A stretch of DNA of 8,577 nucleotides from RGIG9079 sp964567845. GTDB taxonomy: Bacteria; Bacteroidota; Bacteroidia; Bacteroidales; Marinifilaceae. Location of the stretch: the NCBI GenBank assembly GCA_964567845.1, contig CAZMOG010000079.1, positions 1 through 8,577 on the forward strand, given 5' to 3'. The notes under the pieces were generated by a model. That model did no database searches. It was not told the DNA's origin and worked only from the letters and a program-made list of their open reading frames with translations. Shown here piece after piece: positions 1 through 5,076 of the stretch (position 1 is the stretch's first letter; every line of letters starts with the position of its first letter). Both the position numbers and the translations under genes were made by a program.

Positions 1-1874
1 GCTCCTAGCGAATCATCTTTTATGATATCTCTGTTCAATTCAATAATCTTTGCTACAAGATTATTGTATCTCACATTATTAAGCTCCGTTTGTCTCTTTT
101 TAAAACCTTCAGAATCAAACTCTGGTTTAAGATAAAAAAAACTAAACCTACGTCGCAACGCATAGTCTATCATTGCCAAACTACGATCCGCGGTATTCAT
201 CATGCCTATAATATAGAGATTATCTGGAACATAAAATTTTTCTCCGCTATATGCAAGGGTCATCTTCTCTCCTCGATAGTCCTTTTCAATCAACATCAAT
301 AACTCCCCAAATATCTTTGAAAGATTTCCTCTATTTATCTCATCAATAATAAAGAAGTAATCTTGATTTGGACTATTTTTTGCTTGAGTACAAAAATTAT
401 AGAATATACCTCGCCTCAATTTAAATCCACTCTCTTCTGGTTTATATCCCTCAACAAAATCTTCGTATGAGTAATTTTGATGGAATTGTACAAAACAGAT
501 TCGACTGTCATCCTTTTCTCCCATAATTGAATAAGCGAGCCTTTTCGCACTAAAAGTTTTACCCACTCCCGGTGCTCCCTGTAGGATTATATTCTTTTTT
601 ACTATGAGTTGATTTTTTAATCGATCAAACTCTTCCGATGACATAAACACTTCATCAAGAAAGTCATTTTTAGTGTATGATTCTACATTAATTATCGGAT
701 TTGGTTTAGTATTTGCCTCACAAATTATATCCATTAATACGTTATACTCATCTTCTGTTAATTTAAAGAATGAGCCATTCGGATTTACCTTATACTCCAT
801 TGTCTGCAACTCAGGCAGATCTTTAAAAAAAACAAGGTCTATGGGATTCGTTAACGTTTCTATCTTTTTAAAGTATATACGTTCACCATCACTGGCTTTA
901 GACACTTCTGCAAGACATAATATTTGTTTAGTAGGAGTAGATTCATAACAAATTACGGGATCTCCTACCTTTGCATCTATAAAGTTTTGATATATTCTAC
1001 GTTTATTTCCATTAGCATTGTATAACGTATAATCTTGTTCTTCTCCCACAACCCACTCCGTCAGTTTCCAATACTTAGGATTAGCATTTAACCACCAATA
1101 ACCTGCATGAAAAGATGTCTGGGTAATATTACATTTAGATTCATTTACCTTAAATAATGTGTTATCTGAAATGTTAGTTGTTATTGATTTTTTATCCATA
1201 TACTTACCAATATAGTGCACAAAATCTACTGTAGCTGTCCTAAAAAAGTTATCTTTGTAACAATTTTCTGTTAGAATTCCACTTAGAAGTTGTCTATATT
1301 CATAATCTTTTACCAAGGCCTCTGCAATGGAATCATATAATTCATATGCTTTAATAATTGCATCCGTACCTTGACCGCGTAATCTTACATTTAAACCGAG
1401 TTTAGCAAAAATTTCAACAGCTATAGAGGGTTTATAAATATAATACTTATCAGGGAATCGTAACCATAGATATATACTAATGACATTATCAGATTGATAA
1501 TGTTTTTTCGTCCCTGTAGGATCCCATATCTTATGAATTGATAATATATTGGCTTTAAAATTATCTATTCGTTCTTGTAGTTGCTTAGAATCATCATAGA
1601 GATCTTTAAAAATACTTCTTATATTGTCCTCATATACTCCTGCATAATTTTCAATCATTTTGCGAGGAAAATAATTAACCGCTGCTAACAGATTACCTGT
1701 CCTAGCCAAAGAACAAGAAAGCATTTCGGCAAAATTTTCTGCATCTATATCCCAATTATCCTGAAAACATTTTACAGCTTCCCATTTATATATTTCGTTA
1801 GGAATATTCTTGCTAAAATCTGTCTTATACTTGTCTATAAGCATTTGCAACTTTGTTTGGTCTACCGTAATCAT
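1..1874 (-). CDS. McrB-like AAA+ ATPase with N-terminal EVE domain (partial, 3' end beyond window)
   Basis: Reading the minus strand from the ATG at 1874 gives 624 uninterrupted codons that leave the window still open. Residues 1-250 are a mostly helical region I cannot name. Residues about 258-386 look like an EVE/PUA-like domain (Y259-W260-W261, GDPVICYES, GSFFKLTEDEY). The AAA+ core follows: Walker A GAPGVGKT at 433-440, FHQNYSYEDFVEGYKP after it, Walker B IIDEINRGN with D511-E512, and the McrB signature MNTADRSLA at 559-567 followed by DYALRRRF. McrB proteins are the NTP-driven motor of McrBC modification-dependent restriction; the N-terminal domain reads modified DNA and McrC carries the nuclease. 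EVE domains are associated with modified-base recognition, so the target is probably modified cytosine or a similar base (inference). The C-terminal lid is missing and mcrC should lie beyond position 1. The family call is firm; the ligand is not. Confidence 0.93.
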   Translation of the reverse strand, partial: MITVDQTKLQMLIDKYKTDFSKNIPNEIYKWEAVKCFQDNWDIDAENFAEMLSCSLARTGNLLAAVNYFPRKMIENYAGVYEDNIRSIFKDLYDDSKQLQERIDNFKANILSIHKIWDPTGTKKHYQSDNVISIYLWLRFPDKYYIYKPSIAVEIFAKLGLNVRLRGQGTDAIIKAYELYDSIAEALVKDYEYRQLLSGILTENCYKDNFFRTATVDFVHYIGKYMDKKSITTNISDNTLFKVNESKCNITQTSFHAGYWWLNANPKYWKLTEWVVGEEQDYTLYNANGNKRRIYQNFIDAKVGDPVICYESTPTKQILCLAEVSKASDGERIYFKKIETLTNPIDLVFFKDLPELQTMEYKVNPNGSFFKLTEDEYNVLMDIICEANTKPNPIINVESYTKNDFLDEVFMSSEEFDRLKNQLIVKKNIILQGAPGVGKTFSAKRLAYSIMGEKDDSRICFVQFHQNYSYEDFVEGYKPEESGFKLRRGIFYNFCTQAKNSPNQDYFFIIDEINRGNLSKIFGELLMLIEKDYRGEKMTLAYSGEKFYVPDNLYIIGMMNTADRSLAMIDYALRRRFSFFYLKPEFDSEGFKKRQTELNNVRYNNLVAKIIELNRDIIKDDSLG

Positions 1875-1958
1875 AGCATTATAAATTTATTTTCTTCTCT
1901 ATATTGTTTGTCCCCTTAACGTCGAATATATATAATGATTATAAATATACTCCTGGAA

Positions 1959-1966
1959 CAAAGTTA
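1959..1966 (-). promoter_or_regulatory. Putative -7 promoter element for the mcrB-like gene
   Basis: On the minus strand this reads TAACTTTG, an exact match to the Bacteroidota -7 consensus TAnnTTTG, about 85 bases upstream of the start at 1874. No TTTG -33 box lies at the usual 19-21 base spacing, so only half of the consensus is present. A perfect 13-base AT palindrome (TATAAT-G-ATTATA, 1931-1943) sits just downstream of the implied transcription start. The sequence before the ATG has a purine stretch (AGAGAAGAAA) but no clear Shine-Dalgarno. Confidence 0.4.
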
Positions 1967-2020
1967 ATCAATAATTTCATTAAATAGAATCATATATTCA
2001 ACTAAACATTAACACAATTA

Positions 2021-2051
2021 TTTGAAGTTAAACAAAAATAGACTAACCTTG
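2021..2051 (+). promoter_or_regulatory. Putative promoter of the decayed DUF3791/DUF3990 module
   Basis: TTTG at 2021-2024 is followed after exactly 19 bases by TAACCTTG at 2044-2051. This is the Bacteroidota -33/-7 layout with one mismatch in TAnnTTTG. The implied start near 2058 leaves a leader of about 20 bases before the ATG at 2078. The promoter appears preserved although all three genes behind it are broken. Confidence 0.5.
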
Positions 2052-2077
2052 TGGTACTTGTATTAGTTTAATATACA

Positions 2078-2264
2078 ATGAAGAACAATATTAGAGACAT
2101 TCTTGAATATATTATTGCATTGGTTAATGAGTTTGCCAAAAGATTTGGCTTGACAGAAAAACAGGCCTATAGATATATTCGTGCTCATAAGGGTATTGCA
2201 TTCATTGGATGATGCAGTAGAAAGGGTTTCCCTATTTTGTAAAAAAACAGGAGGAAAATTATGA
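2078..2264 (+). pseudogene. DUF3791-like small protein, broken by a frame-changing internal deletion
   Basis: From the ATG at 2078 the frame encodes KNNIRDILEYIIALVNEF, then FGLTEKQAYRYIRAHKGIAFI, typical of the small helical DUF3791 family, and then stops early at 2210-2212 (44 codons). The family's C-terminal end is present immediately downstream in another frame: from 2205 the sequence reads LDDAVERVSLFCKKTGGKL and ends with TGA at 2262-2264. The family segment normally between these parts (around its HTL motif) is absent. The simplest reading is a deletion of a non-multiple of three bases at about 2204-2208. The original stop overlaps the next gene's ATG (ATGA at 2261-2264), and that gene's ribosome site AGGAGGA lies inside this gene's GGK codons, so the two were translationally coupled. 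The family usually accompanies DUF3990 genes; its function is not known to me. Confidence 0.72.
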
Positions 2265-2542
2265 TTCTCTATCACGGCTCAAATGTTCCAATTGAACAAA
2301 TAGAACTGGGAAAATCGAAACCATATAAAGATTTCGGCAGAGGGTTTTATTTGTCTGAAAATGAAGAATAAGCCATTAACCTGGCTCAATCGAAAGCTAT
2401 CACTCTGGGTGGAACTCCTATCGTGTCTAAATTCAAATTTGACCATTCTGCAATGTATAAAACCAATTTACGTGTTAAAGTCTTCACAGAATACTCTGAA
2501 GAATGGACAGAAAATGCGATACAATATCTAATAAAAATATGA
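2261..2542 (+). pseudogene. DUF3990-like ADP-ribosyltransferase-fold protein, nonsense codon and internal deletion
   Basis: The frame starts MILYHGSNVPIEQIELG and continues KDFGRGFYLSENEE, then hits TAA at 2369-2371 (codon 37) where relatives have Gln (EEQA), a probable single CAA-to-TAA change. The same frame then continues AINLAQSKAITLGG to FTEYSEEW and closes TENAIQYLIKI at TGA 2540-2542. YHGS and FGxGFYL are the His and Tyr motifs of the ART-like fold to which DUF3990 belongs. At 94 codons the gene is much shorter than usual for the family (roughly 150-170 residues, from memory). The jump from FTEYSEEW to the C-terminal TENAIQYL suggests that about 60 residues, probably including the third catalytic residue, were lost in frame. 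A purine-rich site, AGGAGGA, lies 6-7 bases before the ATG. The intact ancestor may have been an ADP-ribosylating toxin or effector (inference). This copy should be inactive. Confidence 0.75.
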
Positions 2543-2762
2543 TAAACAAAGAGTTTGAATACCTGAAAGAGGCCATTCTGTAGATTTAGCAGAACTACTT
2601 TCAAAAGACTTTGGAATGACTATATCTGAGGCTCTTGATACATTATACGAATCAGAAACTTATTCCAAATTATGCAACCCTGAAACCGGACTCTATTATC
2701 AAAGCTCACTTTATGTTTATACATTCCTTAAAGAAGAATTAAATACCGGAACTATATCATAA
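2539..2762 (+). pseudogene. Small conserved helical protein of the DUF3990 module, broken by a one-base frameshift
   Basis: The ATG at 2539 overlaps the previous stop (ATGA, 2539-2542). The frame reads MINKEFEYLKEAI and then stops at TAG 2581-2583. From 2580 a second frame carries straight on with VDLAELLSKDFGMTISEALD through TLYESETYSKLCNPETGLYY to FLKEELNTGTIS and TAA at 2760-2762. The 224-base span is one base short of 75 codons, so one lost base near 2578-2580 explains everything; the repaired product would be 74 residues. It is predicted to be soluble and helical, with no signal peptide. I recognise it only as a small protein that often follows DUF3990-like genes; a partner or antitoxin role is a guess. 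Confidence 0.65.
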
Positions 2763-2791
2763 AAACGGTACAGATACTATATATACACACC
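2761..2791 (-). terminator. Possible Rho-independent terminator of the four-gene minus-strand unit
   Basis: Read on the minus strand, GGTGTGTATA (2791-2782), a 5-base loop and TATCTGTACC (2776-2767) can form a 10-position stem with three G-U pairs and one mismatch, followed by G and five T. It starts about 35 bases past the stop at 2826. A second short hairpin, TTTTGT-N3-ACAAAA (2792-2806), adjoins it. The G-U pairs and the T-run make sense only for minus-strand RNA. The stem is weak, so this is tentative. Confidence 0.35.
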
Positions 2792-2825
2792 TTTTGTTCT
2801 ACAAAATCTTACTTTCACTCTACCG

Positions 2826-3119
2826 CTATTGTTTATATAAAAGCAGATATACAACTAAGACAAGTTGTAGAAGAATTATCAGGGGAATTCCATATTTGAA
2901 TTTTTTGTGCAGGGTTTTATGATGCCAAAGTTTCACCCCCAACCAAGCTCCGATACTTCCTCCAAGAATGGCAAAAAGGAGCAATGTGGCCTCGGAAATA
3001 CGCCACCCTCCTCTTTTGGCTTTCAGTTTATCAATGCCATAAACCACAAAGGATACAACATTGATTATCAACAAATAATACAATACAGCTATCAAGATCA
3101 TTTGTGCAAAGGCTCCCAC
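2826..3119 (-). CDS. DUF1294 small membrane protein
   Basis: 97 residues with about three hydrophobic helices (roughly 8-27, 45-62 and 78-95). The family pattern is clear: VYGIDKLKA (27-34), WRISEATLLL (39-48), GGSIGAWLG (53-61), HHKT (66-69) and KKFKYGIP. DUF1294 proteins are inner-membrane proteins without an assigned biochemical role. The start is uncertain. The longest form begins with GTG at 3119, two bases after the stop of the upstream FKBP gene, which would suit translational coupling. An ATG at 3101 (residue 7) has GGGAG about 11 bases before it and would give 91 residues starting right at the first helix. It is the last gene of the four-gene unit, with a possible terminator just beyond. 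Confidence 0.88.
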   Translation of the reverse strand: MGAFAQMILIAVLYYLLIINVVSFVVYGIDKLKAKRGGWRISEATLLLFAILGGSIGAWLGVKLWHHKTLHKKFKYGIPLIILLQLVLVVYLLLYKQ

Positions 3120-3121
3120 GT

Positions 3122-3520
3122 TTAAAATATCCCAAACAGCTCAATCTCGAAGATTAAAGTTGAGCCACCCGGGATTCCCGGCTGAGAAAACTTACCATAA
3201 CCCAACTCAGCCGGAATATAAACCTCCCATTTATCTCCAACACACATCTGTTGCATGGCAATAATCCAACCCTCAATTAACTCATTTAGGCGAAAAGCTA
3301 CAGGCACACCTGTACGACTACTATCAAACTTCTTGCCATTAATTGTCCAACCTGTGTAATGTGCAGTGACAACGCTACGAGGCGAAGGGTGTTTACCATC
3401 GTTTTTACCCTCAGTGATTACCTTGTAGTAGATTCCTTTCGGCAGAGCCTTAACTCCCTCTTCCTTTGCCTTTTCAGCCAACCAGTCCTTATTGGCTTGA
3501 ATATATTCCTTTTTCCCCAT
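3122..3520 (-). CDS. FKBP-type peptidyl-prolyl cis-trans isomerase
   Basis: 132 residues: a short charged helical N-terminus (1-26) and one FKBP domain (about 28-132). The active-site residues of FKBP12 all have counterparts: Tyr55 (HYTGW), Phe65-Asp66 (KKFDSS), Phe76, Trp85 (LIEGW), Tyr108 (AELGYG) and Phe124 (LIFEIELF). It should therefore be a working prolyl isomerase or FK506-fold chaperone. There is no signal peptide or lipobox, unlike many envelope FKBPs of this phylum, so it is predicted to be cytoplasmic. It follows the PH-like gene by 10 bases and precedes the DUF1294 gene by 2, so co-transcription is very likely. Which client it serves is not shown. Confidence 0.95.
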   Translation of the reverse strand: MGKKEYIQANKDWLAEKAKEEGVKALPKGIYYKVITEGKNDGKHPSPRSVVTAHYTGWTINGKKFDSSRTGVPVAFRLNELIEGWIIAMQQMCVGDKWEVYIPAELGYGKFSQPGIPGGSTLIFEIELFGIF

Positions 3521-3530
3521 ATCACGCTAT

Positions 3531-3896
3531 CTATAAGCTTACTCCATCAATAAGATACCTGTCGCTACCAATCTCAAAATATGTTCTTTTACCTTTTCCT
3601 GTAAGATAAAACTTATATCTTTTTCTGGTTTTGGTATTCATAAAATTGCCTGAATGTTTTTTCCCAAGACTTGTTCCGCCAATACGAATAATATTGCGAT
3701 TAACCTCTGCGGGTATTGGCAACACGACTGCGTCAGATATATCGATTACCTTCTTGCCTATAACAAATTTTACGATAAGACTTTTACCCTCTATCTTATT
3801 TTCCATAGGGAGCGTGCCTAATACCAATAAAACACTTCCGGCTATTAACAAAATAGTTCCCACTACTGTTATCCACATAATTCTTTTGGGCTTCAT
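3531..3896 (-). CDS. Membrane-anchored protein with bacterial PH-like domain
   Basis: 121 residues beginning MKPKRIMW. One strong transmembrane segment at about 8-29, preceded by Lys/Arg (N-in orientation), is followed by a beta-rich domain of about 85 residues (FVIGKKVIDISDA, then IIRIGGTSLGKKHSGNF, then RYKFYLTGKGKRTYFEIG and DRYLIDG). The spacing of short strands around an R-GGTS-G---SGNF core resembles bacterial pleckstrin-homology-like domains (bPH type); this is a fold-level impression, not a motif proof. The domain would lie on the outer face of the inner membrane. It begins 17 bases after the stop of the upstream gene. An alternative label is hypothetical membrane protein. Confidence 0.7.
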   Translation of the reverse strand: MKPKRIMWITVVGTILLIAGSVLLVLGTLPMENKIEGKSLIVKFVIGKKVIDISDAVVLPIPAEVNRNIIRIGGTSLGKKHSGNFMNTKTRKRYKFYLTGKGKRTYFEIGSDRYLIDGVSL

Positions 3897-3913
3897 ATAA
3901 AACGTTGGCTATT

Positions 3914-4393
3914 TTACTTAAGAATCTTTGTTCCGATAAACTGAACCTGATATGGCCATTGGTCATCATTCAGTTCATTATCATCCCATTTTGGAGCAAC
4001 AAATTTTGTTGGTGCCGGAGTAACAACAAACCATAAACGTTCGGTATCGGCAGGAACGACAAACGATGTTTTATCGGAAACAACGCCCTCGCCTCGTCCA
4101 TAAACTTTATCTACTGAGTGGTAAACACGTTCTCCGTTTTTCAAAAGAGCCACATAACCATGTCTGAAACCTCGCTCACCACCCAATTCTGTATCATTAT
4201 AAATTCTGCCGGGCACCTCTTGTGAAACTCCATTGGTTGTACACATTCCCGAATCGCCATCAGCCAATTTTGCGCCCTTGTCCAATGCAGTGAAGATAGT
4301 TTTAATCTTACCACCACCCTCGGGAACCTCTAAAGCAAATAGGTCAACATACCCACAACCATCAAAACCCAAACTATGAATCTGTCCCATCAT
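3914..4393 (-). CDS. Conserved hypothetical protein resembling the C-terminal domain of DUF6055-type proteins
   Basis: 159 residues, first gene of the four-gene unit. It has no signal peptide or transmembrane helix. Notable stretches are GFDGCGYVDLFALEVPEGGG (10-28), GRIYNDTELGGERGFRHGYV (62-81), the TERLWFVVTPAPTKF run (117-131) and WDDNELNDDQWPYQVQF (136-152). The last two resemble the ends of large secreted Bacteroidota proteins annotated as DUF6055 (WDD...NDDQWPYQV); this is memory-based and unverified. Here the domain stands alone and is predicted to be cytoplasmic, so it could be a free-standing version or a 5'-truncated remnant. Two adjacent ATGs (4393 and 4390) are possible starts; there is no Shine-Dalgarno, but a TAACTTTG element lies 38 bases upstream, which favours a genuine gene start. 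No function is assigned. Confidence 0.72.
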   Translation of the reverse strand: MMGQIHSLGFDGCGYVDLFALEVPEGGGKIKTIFTALDKGAKLADGDSGMCTTNGVSQEVPGRIYNDTELGGERGFRHGYVALLKNGERVYHSVDKVYGRGEGVVSDKTSFVVPADTERLWFVVTPAPTKFVAPKWDDNELNDDQWPYQVQFIGTKILK

Positions 4394-4430
4394 TACTACA
4401 TTTAATTAATGAACACTCACCTTAACTGTT

Positions 4431-4438
4431 CAAAGTTA
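4431..4438 (-). promoter_or_regulatory. Putative -7 element driving the four-gene minus-strand unit
   Basis: The minus strand reads TAACTTTG, an exact TAnnTTTG match, 38 bases before the ATG at 4393, implying a leader of about 30 bases. There is no -33 TTTG at standard spacing; a TTTTTG lies only 12 bases upstream. The 138-base interval 4394-4531 is shared with the divergent promoter of the YgbA-like gene. Confidence 0.45.
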
Positions 4439-4476
4439 ATATAGTTATCACAAAAAGGAAAATAATAAAACCGGAT

Positions 4477-4507
4477 TTTAGAGATAAATTGAAAAGTGCT
4501 ATTTTTG
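4477..4507 (+). promoter_or_regulatory. Putative promoter of the YgbA-like gene with overlapping inverted repeat
   Basis: TTTA at 4477-4480 (3 of 4 to TTTG), a 19-base spacer and TATTTTTG at 4500-4507 (exact TAnnTTTG) place the transcription start near 4514, about 18 bases before the ATG at 4532. A perfect inverted repeat, TTTTTGT-N5-ACAAAAA (4502-4520), covers the -7 element and the start, a position where a repressor could act. No Shine-Dalgarno is visible. Confidence 0.5.
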
Positions 4508-4531
4508 TAGTGAACAAAAACAAATAATACA

Positions 4532-4831
4532 ATGAGCAGAATTGAAGAGGAGAAGAAAACGGTAGCTATAATGATCCGACTCTATTGTCGTCATTGTGAA
4601 AAGAACAATGAGATCTGCTCTGATTGCGCCGAATTGCTCAAATACGCCGATGAGCGCCTAACTAAATGCAAATTCGGAGAGAAGAAACCTACCTGCAAGA
4701 AATGCCCTATTCATTGCTACAAACCCGATATGCGTAAGCGCATGAGACAAGTAATGCGATGGGCAGGCCCACGAATGCTACTCTACCACCCCGTCGAAGC
4801 CATCAAACATTTGTTGAGGGAATATGCTTAA
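4532..4831 (+). CDS. ygbA: YgbA-like, nitrous oxide-stimulated promoter family protein
   Basis: 99 residues that follow the YgbA family throughout: EEKKTVAIMIRLYCRHC, CSDCAELLKYADERL, KCKFGEKKPTCKKCPIHCY, and the strongly conserved MRWAGPRMLLYHPVEAIKHL near the C-terminus. Eight cysteines (19, 22, 29, 32, 46, 55, 58, 62) plus His21 and His61 form CxxC/CxxH-like pairs that could bind a metal or Fe-S centre (inference). In E. coli ygbA belongs to the nitric-oxide-responsive NsrR regulon, and the family is linked to nitrosative stress; its biochemical role is not settled. The protein has its usual length and is intact, soluble and cytoplasmic. It stands alone on the plus strand, divergent from the four-gene unit, with no obvious NO-handling neighbours in the window. 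Confidence 0.93.
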   Translation: MSRIEEEKKTVAIMIRLYCRHCEKNNEICSDCAELLKYADERLTKCKFGEKKPTCKKCPIHCYKPDMRKRMRQVMRWAGPRMLLYHPVEAIKHLLREYA

Positions 4832-4852
4832 ACTTTATTGCCTATATTTGTA

Positions 4853-4866
4853 GCGAGAAACCTCGC
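4853..4866 (+). repeat. Short GC-rich hairpin after the YgbA-like gene
   Basis: GCGAG-AAAC-CTCGC forms a perfect 5-bp stem with a 4-base loop, 22 bases past the ygbA-like stop. No T-run follows, so it is not a standard intrinsic terminator. It lies immediately after TATATTTG (4843-4850), an exact -7 match with no good -33, so it could instead be the beginning of a transcript leading into the coding-like fragment at 4876-5076. Confidence 0.35.
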
Positions 4867-4875
4867 CCGTTATAG

Positions 4876-5076
4876 GATTGGAAGAGGTACGTTCAAAAGA
4901 ATTGGGTAAACACAAATTGGTTAGAAACAACAACTATCAATGCAGAAATCCGATTTAAAGAGCCATTAAACGAATCCATGGAATACCTTATGACCCATAC
5001 CGATATGATCATAAAGTATTCCCAAGACGACGACCTTCCGGAACGATGGTTGGACGAAGCAGAGAAAGCCTATTGA
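4876..5076 (+). pseudogene. Coding-like fragment without a proper start, unrecognised
   Basis: After an in-frame TAG at 4873-4875 there are 66 open codons ending at TGA 5074-5076, reading for example INAEIRFKEPLNESMEYLMT, then HTDMIIKYS and DDDLPERWLDEAEKAY. The charged, helix-friendly composition looks like real protein. The first in-frame ATG is only at 4978, which would leave 32 residues. The preceding bases read protein-like in a different frame (VIGLEEVRSKELGKHKLVRN, 4869-4928), suggesting a gene broken by a frameshift. It converges on the malic enzyme gene and overlaps its last codons by 7 bases. I do not recognise the family. The alternative is chance open frame in intergenic DNA. Nothing else gene-like was seen in 4832-5069. 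Confidence 0.3.
4981..5021 (-). repeat. Long imperfect inverted repeat 3' of the malic enzyme gene
   Basis: Arms 4981-4995 and 5007-5021 are complementary at 13 of 15 positions around an 11-base centre. On the minus-strand RNA both remaining positions become G-U pairs, giving a continuous 15-bp stem (GAAUACUUUAUGAUC with GGUCAUAAGGUAUUC), about 50 bases past the malic enzyme stop. No T-run follows. It may be an RNA 3'-end or stability structure for the malic enzyme message. It lies inside the coding-like fragment of the opposite strand. Confidence 0.45.

Noticed and set aside
673..948. Plus-strand open frame of 91 codons
   Set aside because: Antisense to the McrB-like gene, which reads through cleanly in the opposite direction.
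1875..2077. Possible small gene or mobile-element end between the mcrB-like gene and the decayed module
   Set aside because: Very AT-rich, no sustained open frame, no terminal inverted repeats or target duplications could be identified; it appears to be a divergent promoter region.
2063..2604. Two minus-strand open frames of about 70 codons
   Set aside because: They are antisense to the decayed DUF3791/DUF3990-like genes, whose plus-strand translations match families; the minus frames match nothing I know.
3631..3900. Plus-strand open frame of 89 codons
   Set aside because: Shadow of the PH-like membrane protein gene on the minus strand.
4853..4866. GC-rich hairpin as an intrinsic terminator of the ygbA-like gene
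   Set aside because: The stem is perfect but no T-run follows, so it was kept only as an inverted repeat.
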